Shown: in pieces, positions 1 to 8,491 of the stretch
How positions within the stretch are numbered: position 1 is the stretch's first letter
Layout of the letters: the number at the start of each line of letters is the position of its first letter
The notes under the pieces: model-generated
The model's input: only the letters and a program-made list of their open reading frames with translations
Databases searched by the model: none
What the model was told of the DNA's origin: nothing
Source: Burkholderiaceae bacterium
GTDB lineage: Bacteria; Pseudomonadota; Gammaproteobacteria; Burkholderiales; Burkholderiaceae_C
Reading direction: 5' to 3'
Length of the DNA: 47,146 bases
NCBI GenBank assembly: GCA_024710165.1
Contig: JANJVG010000012.1
Location: 1 to 47,146 of the forward strand
Made by a program: the position numbers and the translations under genes

Positions 1-929
1 ACGGCGCTGGCCGTGGGCTCGGAGCCCGCGCCCTTGCCGTAGTACAGCGTAGTGCCCACGGCATCGCCCTGCACCACCACGGCGTTCATGGCGCCCTCCA
101 CATTGGCAATCAGTCGCTTGGAAGGCACCAGGCTCGGGTGCACGCGCAGCTCGATGCCCTTGTCGGCGCGCTTGGTGATGCCCAGCAGCTTGATGCGGTA
201 GCCCAGCTGCTCGGCGTACTTGATGTCGGCGGCGCCGAGCTGGGTGATGCCCTCGACGTAGGCCTTGTCGAACTGCACCGGGATGCCGAAAGCGATGGCC
301 GACATGATGGTGGCCTTGTGCGCGGCGTCCACGCCTTCGATATCGAAGGTGGGGTCGGCCTCGGCGTAGCCCAGGCGCTGCGCTTCCTTGAGCACCACGT
401 CAAAATCCAGCCCCTTGTCGCGCATTTCGGACAGGATGAAGTTGGTGGTGCCGTTGATGATGCCGGCGATCCACTGAATGCGGTTGGCCGTGAGACCCTC
501 GCGCAGCGCCTTGATGATGGGGATGCCCCCGGCCACGGCGGCCTCGAACGCCACCATCACGCCCTTGGCGGATGCGGCCGAGAAGATTTCGGTGCCGTGC
601 ACGGCCAGCAGCGCCTTGTTGGCGGTGACCACATGCTTGCCCGCCGCAATGGCTTCGAGCACCAGCGCCTTGGCGATGCCGTAGCCGCCGATCAGCTCGA
701 TCACGATGTCGATGTCCGGGTTGGCGATGACGGCGCGGGCGTCGTTGACCACCTGCACGCCCTCGCCCACGATGCTGCGGGCGCGCTCCACGTCCAGGTC
801 GGCCACCATGGCGATCTCGATGCCGCGGCCCGCGCGGCGGCGGATTTCTTCCTGGTTGCGCTGCAACACGTTGAACACGCCGCTGCCGACGGTGCCGATG
901 CCCAGAAGGCCTACTTGGATGGGTTTCAT
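1..929 (-). CDS. hom: homoserine dehydrogenase, N-terminal part (3' end outside window)
   Basis: NAD(P)-dependent reduction of aspartate semialdehyde to homoserine, the branch step to threonine and methionine. The visible 309 residues begin MKPIQVGLLGIGTVGSGV, a Rossmann GxGxxG motif, and include NGTTNFILSEM and the EADPTFDIEG segment that are typical of the catalytic domain. The C-terminal part, where an ACT domain would be expected, lies beyond base 1. The gene is downstream of the AlaA-like aminotransferase on the same strand, separated by 71 nt that are mostly a dispersed hairpin repeat. That order suggests co-transcription, with thrC likely to follow outside the window. The start is the ATG at 927-929. 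It was read directly from the reverse complement because the open end hides it from simple ORF listings. Confidence 0.95.
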   Translation of the reverse strand, partial: MKPIQVGLLGIGTVGSGVFNVLQRNQEEIRRRAGRGIEIAMVADLDVERARSIVGEGVQVVNDARAVIANPDIDIVIELIGGYGIAKALVLEAIAAGKHVVTANKALLAVHGTEIFSAASAKGVMVAFEAAVAGGIPIIKALREGLTANRIQWIAGIINGTTNFILSEMRDKGLDFDVVLKEAQRLGYAEADPTFDIEGVDAAHKATIMSAIAFGIPVQFDKAYVEGITQLGAADIKYAEQLGYRIKLLGITKRADKGIELRVHPSLVPSKRLIANVEGAMNAVVVQGDAVGTTLYYGKGAGSEPTASA

Positions 930-943
930 CAGAAAACTTTCAG

Positions 944-1002
944 TCAAAAATGCTTCTAGCGCCCGTCCATCAAGCGCAAGTAGCTATACAAACAATAGCA
1001 TC
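944..1002 (-). repeat. dispersed Comamonadaceae-type hairpin repeat, copy R1
   Basis: On the minus strand it reads GATGCTATTGTTTGTATAGC, then CTTGCGCTT and GGGCGCTAGAAGC, and ends ATTTTTGAC. The AGCGC/GCGCT parts form imperfect inverted arms. Its first bases overlap the TGA stop of the aminotransferase gene, and the copy fills the gap to hom. It shares its layout with copies at 20605, 21062, 22721, 35115 and 45403. Confidence 0.75.
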
Positions 1003-2230
1003 AAGCCTTGGCATGGCGCTGCCGGTACTGGGCCAGAAAACCCGCCAGCCGGCCAATGGCCTCGCGCAGGTCGTCCTCATGCGGCAGGAAGACGATGCGG
1101 AAATGCTGGTTGTCGGGGTAGTTAAAGCCCGAGCCCTGCACCAACATCACGCGCGTGGCGCGCAGCACCTCCATGAAGAACTGGCGGTCGTCCTCGATGG
1201 GGTAAATTTCTGGGTCCAGGCGCGGGAACATGTAGAGAGCCGCCTTGGGCTTGACACAGGTCACGCCCGGAATGGCGGTGATCAGCTCATACGCCAGGTC
1301 GCGCTGACGGCGCAGGCGCCCGCCCTCCTTCACCAGGTCATTGATGCTCTGGTAGCCGCCCAGGGCCGTCTGGATGGCCCACTGGCCCGGCACGTTGGAG
1401 CCGAGCTTGAGGTTGGCCAGCATGTTCAGCCCCTCGATGTAGTCGCGCGCATCGGCTTTGGGGCCCGACACCACCATCCAGCCCGCACGGTAGCCGCAGG
1501 AACGATAGGCCTTGGAGAGGGAATTGAAGGTGAGCGTGAGCACATCGGTGGACAGGCTGGCCATCGATGTGAACACGGCATCCTCGTAGAGCACCTTGTC
1601 GTACACCTCGTCCACCAGCAGCACCAGGCTGTGCTCGCGCGCAATCTGCACGATGCCCTTGAGCAGCTCGGTGGAATACAGCGCACCCGTGGGGTTATTC
1701 GGGTTGATGACCACGATGCCGCGGGTGCGCGGGCCGATCTTGGCGCGCATGTCGGAAAGGTCGGGCATCCAGCCGTTTTCCTCGCGGCACTCGTAGTGCA
1801 CGGGCCTGCCCCCCGACAGGCTGGTGGCCGCCGTCCACAGCGGATAGTCGGGCGAGGGCACGAGCAGTTCGTCGCCTTCGTCGAGCAGCGCGTTGGTCGC
1901 CATCACGATCAGCTCGCTGGCACCGTTGCCCAGGTAGATATCTTCCAGCGTCACGCCAGCGATGCCCAGCTGCTGCGTGTAATGCATCACCGCCTTGCGC
2001 GCGGCGAAGATGCCCTTGCTGTCGGAGTAGCCTGCCGAATTGGGCAGGTTGCGGATCATGTCCTGCTGCACTTCCTCGGGCGCATCGAAACCGAACGGGG
2101 CCATGTTGCCGATGTTCAGCTTGATGATTTTCTGGCCCTCGTCCTCCATCTGCTTGGCCGCGTCCACGATCGGCCCACGAACGTCGTAAAGAACATTGGC
2201 AAGCTTGGCGGATTTGCGAAGGGGTTTCAT
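1001..2230 (-). CDS. alaA: PLP-dependent aminotransferase, AlaA/YfbQ-like
   Basis: Class I/II fold-type I aminotransferase of 409 residues, the size of E. coli AlaA (glutamate-pyruvate aminotransferase). Visible features are the N-terminal MKPLRKSAKLANVLYDVRGP, the INPNNPTGALY segment, the PLP-lysine region SLSKAYRSCGYRAGW, and a conserved C-terminal arginine region (FRIVFLPHEDDL). The start is the ATG at 2228-2230. The open frame extends 90 codons upstream but has no family similarity there. It lies upstream of hom on the same strand, which fits a role in amino-acid metabolism. Its stop codon TGA overlaps the first bases of repeat R1. The alaA symbol is by similarity; the substrate is inferred. 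Confidence 0.85.
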   Translation of the reverse strand: MKPLRKSAKLANVLYDVRGPIVDAAKQMEDEGQKIIKLNIGNMAPFGFDAPEEVQQDMIRNLPNSAGYSDSKGIFAARKAVMHYTQQLGIAGVTLEDIYLGNGASELIVMATNALLDEGDELLVPSPDYPLWTAATSLSGGRPVHYECREENGWMPDLSDMRAKIGPRTRGIVVINPNNPTGALYSTELLKGIVQIAREHSLVLLVDEVYDKVLYEDAVFTSMASLSTDVLTLTFNSLSKAYRSCGYRAGWMVVSGPKADARDYIEGLNMLANLKLGSNVPGQWAIQTALGGYQSINDLVKEGGRLRRQRDLAYELITAIPGVTCVKPKAALYMFPRLDPEIYPIEDDRQFFMEVLRATRVMLVQGSGFNYPDNQHFRIVFLPHEDDLREAIGRLAGFLAQYRQRHAKA

Positions 2231-2265
2231 GGCGGGCGCGGCGAATGTTGCGGTGCGGTGAAACC

Positions 2266-2271
2266 TATAAT
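2266..2271 (+). promoter_or_regulatory. candidate sigma-70 -10 box for the Mth938-domain gene
   Basis: A perfect TATAAT lies 64 nt upstream of the ATG at 2336, in the divergent spacer between the aminotransferase and the plus-strand gene. No convincing -35 hexamer stands at 17 bp, so this is only a candidate. Confidence 0.4.
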
Positions 2272-2335
2272 TTGACCACAGTTCCGCGGCCCCCAACGGC
2301 CGCCTTCGCGCCCTGGCGCACCTCCGGCACACACC

Positions 2336-2716
2336 ATGAAATTCCAGCCCGATCGCTTCGACGCCCAAAGCATCACCGGTTACGGCCCGGGATGGATCAG
2401 CGTGGGACAGGAAAAAATCCACTCCAGCCTGATCATCGGATCGCGCGGCCTGCGTACACCGTGGTCCTGCGTCCGGTTCGAAGCCCTGGGCCCCGAGCAC
2501 TTTGCCGAACTGGCGCAGTACGACGCCGAACTGATTCTTTTTGGCAGCGGTAGCCGCCTGCGCTTTGCGCCACCCGCGTGGCTGCAGCCCCTGATGACGC
2601 GACGCATCGGCGTCGAAACCATGGAAACCCAGGCCGCCTGCCGCACCTTCAACATCCTCAGCGGGGAAGGCCGCAATGTGGTTGCCGCGCTGATTCTCGA
2701 TACCCCAGCGCCCTGA
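2336..2716 (+). CDS. Mth938-like domain protein (DUF498)
   Basis: A 126-residue protein that fits the Mth938/DUF498 family (PF04430): an N-terminal PDRFDAQSITGYGPGWISV, the RGLRTPW segment, a central ELILFGSGSRLRFAPP strand-turn, and the GVETMETQAACRTFNIL block with conserved Cys-Arg-Thr-Asn. The family is widespread; its eukaryotic member NDUFAF3 assists complex I assembly. The bacterial role is not established, and none is claimed here. The gene is divergent from the aminotransferase, has a TATAAT in the spacer, and is followed by the peroxiredoxin gene on the same strand. The start ATG at 2336 matches the length of homologues. Confidence 0.85.
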   Translation: MKFQPDRFDAQSITGYGPGWISVGQEKIHSSLIIGSRGLRTPWSCVRFEALGPEHFAELAQYDAELILFGSGSRLRFAPPAWLQPLMTRRIGVETMETQAACRTFNILSGEGRNVVAALILDTPAP

Positions 2717-2737
2717 ACTGTTGAAATTGTTTCAGGG

Positions 2738-2743
2738 TAAAAT
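2738..2743 (+). promoter_or_regulatory. candidate -10 box (TAAAAT) for the peroxiredoxin gene
   Basis: The sequence GGGTAAAATCGCGGG lies about 90 nt before the ATG at 2832, in the spacer after the Mth938 gene. A TTGAAA is nearby but only 11 bp upstream, so the -35 is uncertain. Confidence 0.35.
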
Positions 2744-2831
2744 CGCGGGTTGCGGTCGGCGGCGCCCAAAAACAAGAAATCCCAACAACCGCCGACTTTT
2801 CAACGACTTCACCCTGAGAAAACGAAGACAT

Positions 2832-3317
2832 ATGGCGATCGTTGTCAACAAGCCCCTCCCTGAATTCGAAGCCAACGCGACCAGTGGGGTCAAGGTTTCC
2901 AACACTTCCCATAATGGCCAGGTTCTGGTTCTGTACTTCTACCCCAAAGACAACACCCCCGGCTGCACCACCGAAGCGATGCAGTTTCGTGACAAGTACA
3001 AAGACTTTGTGAAGGCGGGTGCTGCGGTGTTTGGCGTTTCGCGCGACAACATGAAGTCGCACGACGAATTCAAGGAAAAGCTTGAATTGCCGTTCGAGCT
3101 GATCGCCGACACCGAAGAAAAAATGTGCCACATGTTCGGCGTGGTCAAGAACAAGATCATGTACGGCAAGAAGGTCAAGGGCATCGAGCGCAGCACCTTC
3201 CTGATCGGCGCCGATGGCGTGCTGGTGCAAGAATGGCGCGGCCTGAAGGTGCCAGGCCATGTCGAAGAAGTGCTCAAGGCTGTCAAATCGCTCAAAACCC
3301 TGAAAAAAGCCGCCTGA
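2832..3317 (+). CDS. bcp: peroxiredoxin, PrxQ/BCP family
   Basis: A thiol peroxidase of 161 residues that reduces hydrogen peroxide and organic hydroperoxides in the cytoplasm. The peroxidatic cysteine is C45 in YPKDNTPGCTTEA, with the usual Pro-Thr/Gly context. The partner cysteine five residues later in many BCPs (C-x4-C) is absent: position 50 is Met. The only other cysteine is C99 in EEKMCHMFG. The enzyme may therefore act as a 1-Cys type or use C99. The start ATG at 2832 lies within a longer open frame whose upstream part matches nothing. The gene is followed by a strong intrinsic terminator at 3411-3439, so it probably ends its own transcript. Confidence 0.93.
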   Translation: MAIVVNKPLPEFEANATSGVKVSNTSHNGQVLVLYFYPKDNTPGCTTEAMQFRDKYKDFVKAGAAVFGVSRDNMKSHDEFKEKLELPFELIADTEEKMCHMFGVVKNKIMYGKKVKGIERSTFLIGADGVLVQEWRGLKVPGHVEEVLKAVKSLKTLKKAA

Positions 3318-3410
3318 AACCTGGGCGTATCCAGCGGGCGAACGCTGCCACAGCCGCCATGCATAATGGCCTGATGCCGCTGCACCGCGCAACGCCCCTT
3401 CTCTCTTGCA

Positions 3411-3439
3411 AAGCCGCCTTGGCCTCCAGGCGGCTTTTT
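3411..3439 (+). terminator. rho-independent terminator after the peroxiredoxin gene
   Basis: Arms AAGCCGCCT (3411-3419) and AGGCGGCTT (3428-3436) enclose an 8-nt loop and are followed by TTTTT (3435-3439). The structure sits between bcp and the phoH start at 3475. Confidence 0.85.
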
Positions 3440-3474
3440 GCTTTCTGAATCCTTTGACCGAGGCCTTTCGCACC

Positions 3475-5232
3475 ATGCCACTGCCCCCCGCCCCCACCCG
3501 GCGCGCCGCGCAACTCCCTCCCGAAGCCTTCCTGACCCACGCCAAGCCCGCTGTGGATACCGCCGTAGCGCCACGCCGCACCAGCACACGCAAGACCGCC
3601 ACCCCGATCACCGAGCCCCTGGCCGTCGCCACCGAAGCAACGCCAGCCCGCCCACGCGCCGCACTTCCCCTGGACGGGGACGCTGCTCCCGCCAACCGGG
3701 GCCGCCGCGCCGCCAAGCTGGCAGCACCGACCACCGAACAACCCGCCACGGTCCGGGCTCCCGAAGTTCAGGCCCCCGTCCAGCCCACCACGACCCCTGC
3801 TGCCGCGCCCGCACCGCGGGCCCGCAAGGCCCGCGGCACCGGCCCAGCCAAGTTGTTCGTTCTCGACACCAATGTGCTGCTGCACGACCCGAGCAGCCTG
3901 TTCCGCTTCGAGGAACACGACATCTACCTTCCGATGATCGTGCTGGAGGAGCTCGACGCCCACAAGAAGGGCATGACCGAAGTGGCGCGCAACGGCCGGC
4001 AGGTCAGCCGCGCGCTCGACGCGCTGGCCGCCGCCCAGGGCGCCGACATCGGCAAGGGCCTCAAGCTCGACTCCACCGGCCAGCGTGGAGCCACCGGCAG
4101 CCTGTTCTTCCAGACCGCGGCGCTCGACTACCAGCTCCCCACCAGCCTGCCCCAGGGCAAGGCCGACAACCAGATCCTGGGCGTGGTCGAGGCCCTGCGC
4201 AAGCTCCATACACCACGCGAGGTGGTGCTGGTGTCCAAGGACATCAACATGCGCGTGAAGGCACGCGCCCTGGGCCTGCCCGCCGAGGACTACCAGAACG
4301 ACAAGGCCCTGGAGGACGGCGACCTGCTGTACTCCGGCGTGCTGCAGTTGCCACCCGACTTCTGGGCCCGCAACGGCAAATCGGTGGAAAGCTGGCAGAG
4401 CGGCGCACATACCTTCTATCGCATCAGCGGCCCCATCGTGCCGCAGTTGATGATCAACCAGTTCGTCTACTTCGAGGCTCCGGGCGAGCCCAGCCTGTAC
4501 GCGCGCGTCAGCGAAATCCGCGACAAAACCGCCGTGCTCAAAACCCTCAAGGACTATAGCCACGCCAAAAACGCCGTCTGGGGCGTCACCACGCGCAACC
4601 GCGAACAGAACTTCGCCGTCAACCTGCTGATGGACCCCGACATCGATTTCGTCACCCTGGCTGGCACGGCTGGCACCGGCAAGACGCTGATGGCGCTGGC
4701 CGCCGGCCTGACCCAGGTGCTAGACGACCGCCGCTACACTGAAATCATCATGACCCGCGCCACCGTGAGCGTGGGCGAGGACATCGGCTTCCTGCCCGGC
4801 ACCGAGGAAGAAAAGATGGGCCCGTGGATGGGCGCACTCGACGACAACCTGGAGTTCCTGGCCAAGGGCGATGGCGGCAACGCGGGTGAATGGGGCCGCG
4901 CGGCCACCAACGAGCTGATCCGCAGCCGCATCAAGATCAAAAGCATGAATTTCATGCGCGGGCGCACGTTCATGAACAAGTACGTAATCATCGACGAGGC
5001 ACAGAACCTCACGCCCAAGCAGATGAAAACGCTCATCACGCGCGCCGGCCCGGGCACCAAGATCATCTGCATGGGCAACCTGGCACAAATCGACACGCCC
5101 TACCTCACCGAAGGTTCATCGGGCCTGACCTTTGCCGTCGACCGCTTCAAGGGCTGGCAGCACAGCGGCCACATCACGCTCGCCCGCGGAGAGCGCTCGC
5201 GCCTAGCGGATTTCGCCAGCGAAGTGCTCTGA
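3475..5232 (+). CDS. PhoH family ATPase with N-terminal PIN domain (PhoH2/YlaK-like)
   Basis: A 585-residue two-domain protein: a PIN ribonuclease-like domain fused to a PhoH ATPase. In mycobacterial PhoH2 this architecture gives an ATP-dependent RNA unwinding and cleaving enzyme. Residues 1 to about 124 are Ala/Pro/Arg/Thr-rich low-complexity sequence without recognisable fold. The PIN domain starts at KLFVLDTNVLLHD (Asp131 is the first acidic residue) and continues through MIVLEELDAHKKG. The ATPase has Walker A GTAGTGKT (Lys403) and Walker B YVIIDEAQ (Asp507, Glu508). The start ATG at 3475 follows the bcp terminator closely. The gene is convergent with yggT. The family call is firm; the cellular role in this organism is inferred. 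Confidence 0.92.
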   Translation: MPLPPAPTRRAAQLPPEAFLTHAKPAVDTAVAPRRTSTRKTATPITEPLAVATEATPARPRAALPLDGDAAPANRGRRAAKLAAPTTEQPATVRAPEVQAPVQPTTTPAAAPAPRARKARGTGPAKLFVLDTNVLLHDPSSLFRFEEHDIYLPMIVLEELDAHKKGMTEVARNGRQVSRALDALAAAQGADIGKGLKLDSTGQRGATGSLFFQTAALDYQLPTSLPQGKADNQILGVVEALRKLHTPREVVLVSKDINMRVKARALGLPAEDYQNDKALEDGDLLYSGVLQLPPDFWARNGKSVESWQSGAHTFYRISGPIVPQLMINQFVYFEAPGEPSLYARVSEIRDKTAVLKTLKDYSHAKNAVWGVTTRNREQNFAVNLLMDPDIDFVTLAGTAGTGKTLMALAAGLTQVLDDRRYTEIIMTRATVSVGEDIGFLPGTEEEKMGPWMGALDDNLEFLAKGDGGNAGEWGRAATNELIRSRIKIKSMNFMRGRTFMNKYVIIDEAQNLTPKQMKTLITRAGPGTKIICMGNLAQIDTPYLTEGSSGLTFAVDRFKGWQHSGHITLARGERSRLADFASEVL

Positions 5233-5310
5233 GATGCAACGTCTGTCCCCGGGCATCTGCGCGCCGCGGCATGTGACTGCGGGCACTGCGCAGTGCTATG
5301 GGTGCGCGTG

Positions 5311-5859
5311 TCAGCGCAACACGCCCGCCTGCAGGCTGCCCAGCACCATCAGGGCCACTTGCAGCAGCACCAGCAGAACGAGCGGCGAAAGATCGATACC
5401 ACCCACCAGAGGCACGATACGACGCACCGGTCGCAGCACAGGGTCGCACAGGCGGCCAATCACATCCGAGATGGGGGAGCGGGCCTGCACCCAGGACAGC
5501 ACGGCATACACAATGATCAGCCCGATCATCCCGGTGATCGCCACACGCACCAGACCGAAAAATGCCAGTACCGGCAACCAGAGCGCCCCACCCACGGCAC
5601 CCAGCAGCAGCCACAAAAGGGTGTACTGCGCCAACTCCACCAGCCACGCTGCCAGCAGGCTGGCGCCGTCCCAGCGCCCCAGGGGCGGCACCACGCGACG
5701 CAAAGGCAGCACCATCCAGTCGCTCAGCGCAAAAACCAGCCGCCCCACCGGGTTGCCAAACGGCACCCGCTGCCACTGCATGTAGATACGCAACAGGCAG
5801 GCACTGCACAGCAGACCGGCCACGACATCCAGCAAAAACGAAACTATCTGATAGAGCAT
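5311..5859 (-). CDS. YggT family integral membrane protein
   Basis: A 182-residue hydrophobic protein with two YGGT repeats. Each has the pattern of a transmembrane helix followed by a loop such as RLCDPVLRPVRRIVP, then further hydrophobic stretches. Members are inner-membrane proteins, in some lineages linked to cell-division or osmotic phenotypes; no biochemical role is assigned here. The chosen start is the ATG at 5857-5859 (MLYQIVSFLLDVV), which gives the usual length. The longer open frame upstream is antisense to the next gene. It is divergent from the Lon-domain gene and convergent with phoH. Confidence 0.88.
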   Translation of the reverse strand: MLYQIVSFLLDVVAGLLCSACLLRIYMQWQRVPFGNPVGRLVFALSDWMVLPLRRVVPPLGRWDGASLLAAWLVELAQYTLLWLLLGAVGGALWLPVLAFFGLVRVAITGMIGLIIVYAVLSWVQARSPISDVIGRLCDPVLRPVRRIVPLVGGIDLSPLVLLVLLQVALMVLGSLQAGVLR

Positions 5860-5922
5860 GGGTTGGACTCGTCCTTGACCGCACAGCGGCATAGGATGAT
5901 AACGTTCTCCTCTGACGCCACC

Positions 5923-6561
5923 ATGTCGCAGCCCCTCACCCTGACCAGCCTGCCACTGTTCCCGCTCGCCTCGATGCTGTTTCCAGGCGGCGTGCTGGCG
6001 CTGCGCGTCTTCGAGGTGCGCTACCTCGACATGGTGCGCAAATGCCACCACGCGGGCGCACCGTTTGGCGTCGTCAGCCTGCGCAGCGGCCAGGAGGTGC
6101 GTCGGGCCGGTGCACCGCTGGAGCAGTTGCATGACGTGGGAACGCTGGCCCGCATCGAACACCTGGAATGCCCGCAGCCCGGCCTCATCACCCTGGAATG
6201 CCGGGGTGGCCAGCGCTTTCGCATCGTGCGCAGCCACCTTTTACCCCACGGCCTGTGGATCGCTGACGTCGAACTGCTGGCCGACGACCAGCATGTGCCT
6301 ATCCCGCAGCACCTGGCGGCCACATCGCGCAGCCTGTCGCAGGTGCTGGCCTCGCTGCGCGAGCGCACGCCTGGCAGCCCGGTCGCCATCACACCCACGG
6401 CCGCCCAGCTGGACGACTGCGGCTGGGTCGCCAACCGCTGGTGCGAGCTGCTGCCCGTGCCGCTGGAGCTCAAGCAGCGCCTGATGCAGCTCGACACCCC
6501 CCTGGTGCGCCTGGAACTGGTAGGCGACGTGCTCGAACGCACGGGCATTGCGCCGCTGTAG
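5923..6561 (+). CDS. LON peptidase substrate-binding domain protein
   Basis: A 212-residue protein consisting only of the N-terminal substrate-binding (PUA-like) domain of Lon, without AAA or protease domains. It begins SLPLFPLASMLFPGGVLALR and includes LRVFEVRYLDMV, the core signature. It is probably cytoplasmic; its function is unknown in bacteria. The start ATG at 5923 was preferred, with an in-frame ATG at 5896 as alternative. The next gene starts 7 nt after its stop, so it may lead the glycan operon transcript even though its function looks unrelated. Confidence 0.87.
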   Translation: MSQPLTLTSLPLFPLASMLFPGGVLALRVFEVRYLDMVRKCHHAGAPFGVVSLRSGQEVRRAGAPLEQLHDVGTLARIEHLECPQPGLITLECRGGQRFRIVRSHLLPHGLWIADVELLADDQHVPIPQHLAATSRSLSQVLASLRERTPGSPVAITPTAAQLDDCGWVANRWCELLPVPLELKQRLMQLDTPLVRLELVGDVLERTGIAPL

Positions 6562-6568
6562 ACCACCG

Positions 6569-8491
6569 ATGCCAGCGCAACACACCCTGCTCAGCCACAT
6601 CCTGGAATGGCCCCGCTCCGCCAAGCGTCTGTTCGTCGTGGCGCTGGACGCGGGCATGGGGCTGCTCGCCATGTGGCTCGCCTTCACACTGCGCCTGGAG
6701 ACCCTGCACCGCCCCGAGGGGCTGCAGTGGCTGGTATACGCCCTGGGGCCGCTGCTGGCCTTTCCGATCTTCGTGAACCAGGGGCTGTACCGCGCCATCT
6801 TTCGCTACACCGGCATCCGCGCCCTCATCACCACCGGCAAGGCCGTGACGCTTTATGGAGGGCTGTTGCTGGCCATTCTGCTGCTGGCCCAATGGGAAGG
6901 GGTACCGCGCAGCGTGGGTGTTTTGCAACCGCTGATGTTCCTGCTGCTCGTGGGCGCCAGCCGTGCTTTAGGCTGGCTGTGGCTGGCCGGCAGCCCGGGC
7001 AAGGCGCCCCAGCGCCTGCTGATCTACGGCGCTGGCAGCGCCGGCGCGCAAACGGCGGCCGGGCTGGTGGGCATGCGCCAGTATGAGTTGCAGGGTTTTG
7101 TCGACGACGATGCCACCAAGATCGGCCGCAGCATCAACGGGGTGCGTGTGTATGCCCCGCAGGCCCTGCCCGCCGTGGTGCAGCGCCTGGGCGTGACCGA
7201 TGTGCTGCTCGCCGTGCCCAGTTCCACACGCCAGCGGCGCCGCCAGATCATCGAGAGCCTGAGCGACCTGCCGGTGCGCATCCGCACTCTGCCGGGCCTG
7301 TCGGATCTGGCCAGCGGGCGTGTCACAGTGGCCGACTTCCAGGACCTGGACATCGAGGACCTGATCGGCCGCGAGCCCGTAGCGCCGCAGGCCAGCCTGT
7401 TGGGCCGCAACCTGGCGGGCCAGGTGGTCATGGTCACGGGCGCGGGCGGAAGCATTGGCAGCGAACTGTGCCGCCAGATCGTGCAGGAAGGCCCGGCCCG
7501 GCTGCTGCTCGTGGACCACAGCGAATACGCGCTCTACGCCATCCACCACGAGCTGCAGGCACTGCGCGACCAGGGTGCGCACGCCTGCGCGCTCGTGCCG
7601 CTGCTGGCCAGCGTGGCCGACCCTCGGCGCATGGCCGATATCTTCCGCGCACACCGACCAGGCTCCATCTACCACGCGGCCGCCTACAAGCATGTGCCCA
7701 TGGTGGAAGCCAACGCGGGCGAAGGCGTGCTCAACAACGTGTTCGGCACGCTCAACATGGTGCGCATGGCGCTGGAGCATGGCGCGCGGCATTTCGTGCT
7801 CGTCTCTACCGACAAGGCCGTGCGGCCCACCAACATCATGGGCGCGAGCAAGCGCGTGGCCGAGCTGGTGCTGCAGGCCATCGCGGCGAGCAGCCAGCCG
7901 CCATTCGACGCGCCTGCCACCACCCCATGGACCTGCCCTACGCGTTTTTCCATGGTGCGTTTCGGCAACGTGCTGGGGTCGAGTGGCAGCGTGATCCCGC
8001 TGTTCCGACGCCAGATCGCCGCAGGCGGCCCCGTCACGGTCACGCACCCGGAGGTCACGCGCTACTTCATGACCATCCCCGAGGCGGCCCAGCTTGTGCT
8101 GCAGGCCGGCGCCATGGCCGAAGGGGGCGACCTGTTTCTGCTCGACATGGGCGAACCCATCCGCATCGTTCAGCTGGCCCGGCGCATGGTGGCGCTGTCG
8201 GGCCTGACGGTGCGCGACGCGCAGCACCCGGGTGGCGATATCGCTATCGAATTCACCGGCCTGCGCCCCGGCGAGAAGCTCTACGAAGAACTGCTGATCG
8301 GCGACCACCCCCTGCCCACCGCGCACCCGTGCATCCTGCGGGCGCGCGAGGAACATGCCGCCTGGAACGGCATGCAGTCCACGCTGGAGGCCCTGCGCAA
8401 CGCAGCCCTCGCGGACGACACCACCACCATCAAGGCCCTGTTGCGCCAGCTGGTGCCTGGCTACCAGCCCGCCGATTCCGTCCACCCATGA
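6569..8491 (+). CDS. UDP-sugar 4,6-dehydratase, WbpM/PglF/CapD-like membrane protein
   Basis: A 640-residue polysaccharide-biosynthesis nucleotide-sugar dehydratase. The N-terminal 130 or so residues carry four hydrophobic helices. A first Rossmann module follows at LLIYGAGSAG (about residue 150), then the catalytic SDR domain with VTGAGGSIGSELC (from 289), HAAAYKHVPMVEAN, and STDKAVRPTNIMGASKR. In this last motif Met replaces the usual SDR tyrosine, as in WbpM and PglF. WbpM and PglF convert UDP-GlcNAc to the 4-keto-6-deoxy sugar, so this is the likely reaction. It is the first gene of the glycan cluster, and its TGA overlaps the flippase ATG (ATGA, 8488-8491). Paired with the DegT aminotransferase at 14418, it suggests a UDP-4-amino-4,6-dideoxy-GlcNAc-type product. 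Confidence 0.9.
   Translation: MPAQHTLLSHILEWPRSAKRLFVVALDAGMGLLAMWLAFTLRLETLHRPEGLQWLVYALGPLLAFPIFVNQGLYRAIFRYTGIRALITTGKAVTLYGGLLLAILLLAQWEGVPRSVGVLQPLMFLLLVGASRALGWLWLAGSPGKAPQRLLIYGAGSAGAQTAAGLVGMRQYELQGFVDDDATKIGRSINGVRVYAPQALPAVVQRLGVTDVLLAVPSSTRQRRRQIIESLSDLPVRIRTLPGLSDLASGRVTVADFQDLDIEDLIGREPVAPQASLLGRNLAGQVVMVTGAGGSIGSELCRQIVQEGPARLLLVDHSEYALYAIHHELQALRDQGAHACALVPLLASVADPRRMADIFRAHRPGSIYHAAAYKHVPMVEANAGEGVLNNVFGTLNMVRMALEHGARHFVLVSTDKAVRPTNIMGASKRVAELVLQAIAASSQPPFDAPATTPWTCPTRFSMVRFGNVLGSSGSVIPLFRRQIAAGGPVTVTHPEVTRYFMTIPEAAQLVLQAGAMAEGGDLFLLDMGEPIRIVQLARRMVALSGLTVRDAQHPGGDIAIEFTGLRPGEKLYEELLIGDHPLPTAHPCILRAREEHAAWNGMQSTLEALRNAALADDTTTIKALLRQLVPGYQPADSVHP

Noticed and set aside
138-959. 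A 273-codon plus-strand open frame over homoserine dehydrogenase
   Set aside because: It is antisense to a clear hom gene and has His/Val/Asp-rich shadow composition with no domain, as is common in GC-rich genomes.
3600-3830. Repeated GCC/CCG tracts in the phoH 5' region as a microsatellite
   Set aside because: They follow codon periodicity for Ala/Pro/Thr and show no exact tandem unit.
7468-8487. A second-frame plus-strand open frame ahead of the flippase
   Set aside because: It is Arg/Ala/Pro/His-rich shadow sequence of the dehydratase in another frame. Only the part from the ATG at 8488 is the real flippase gene.
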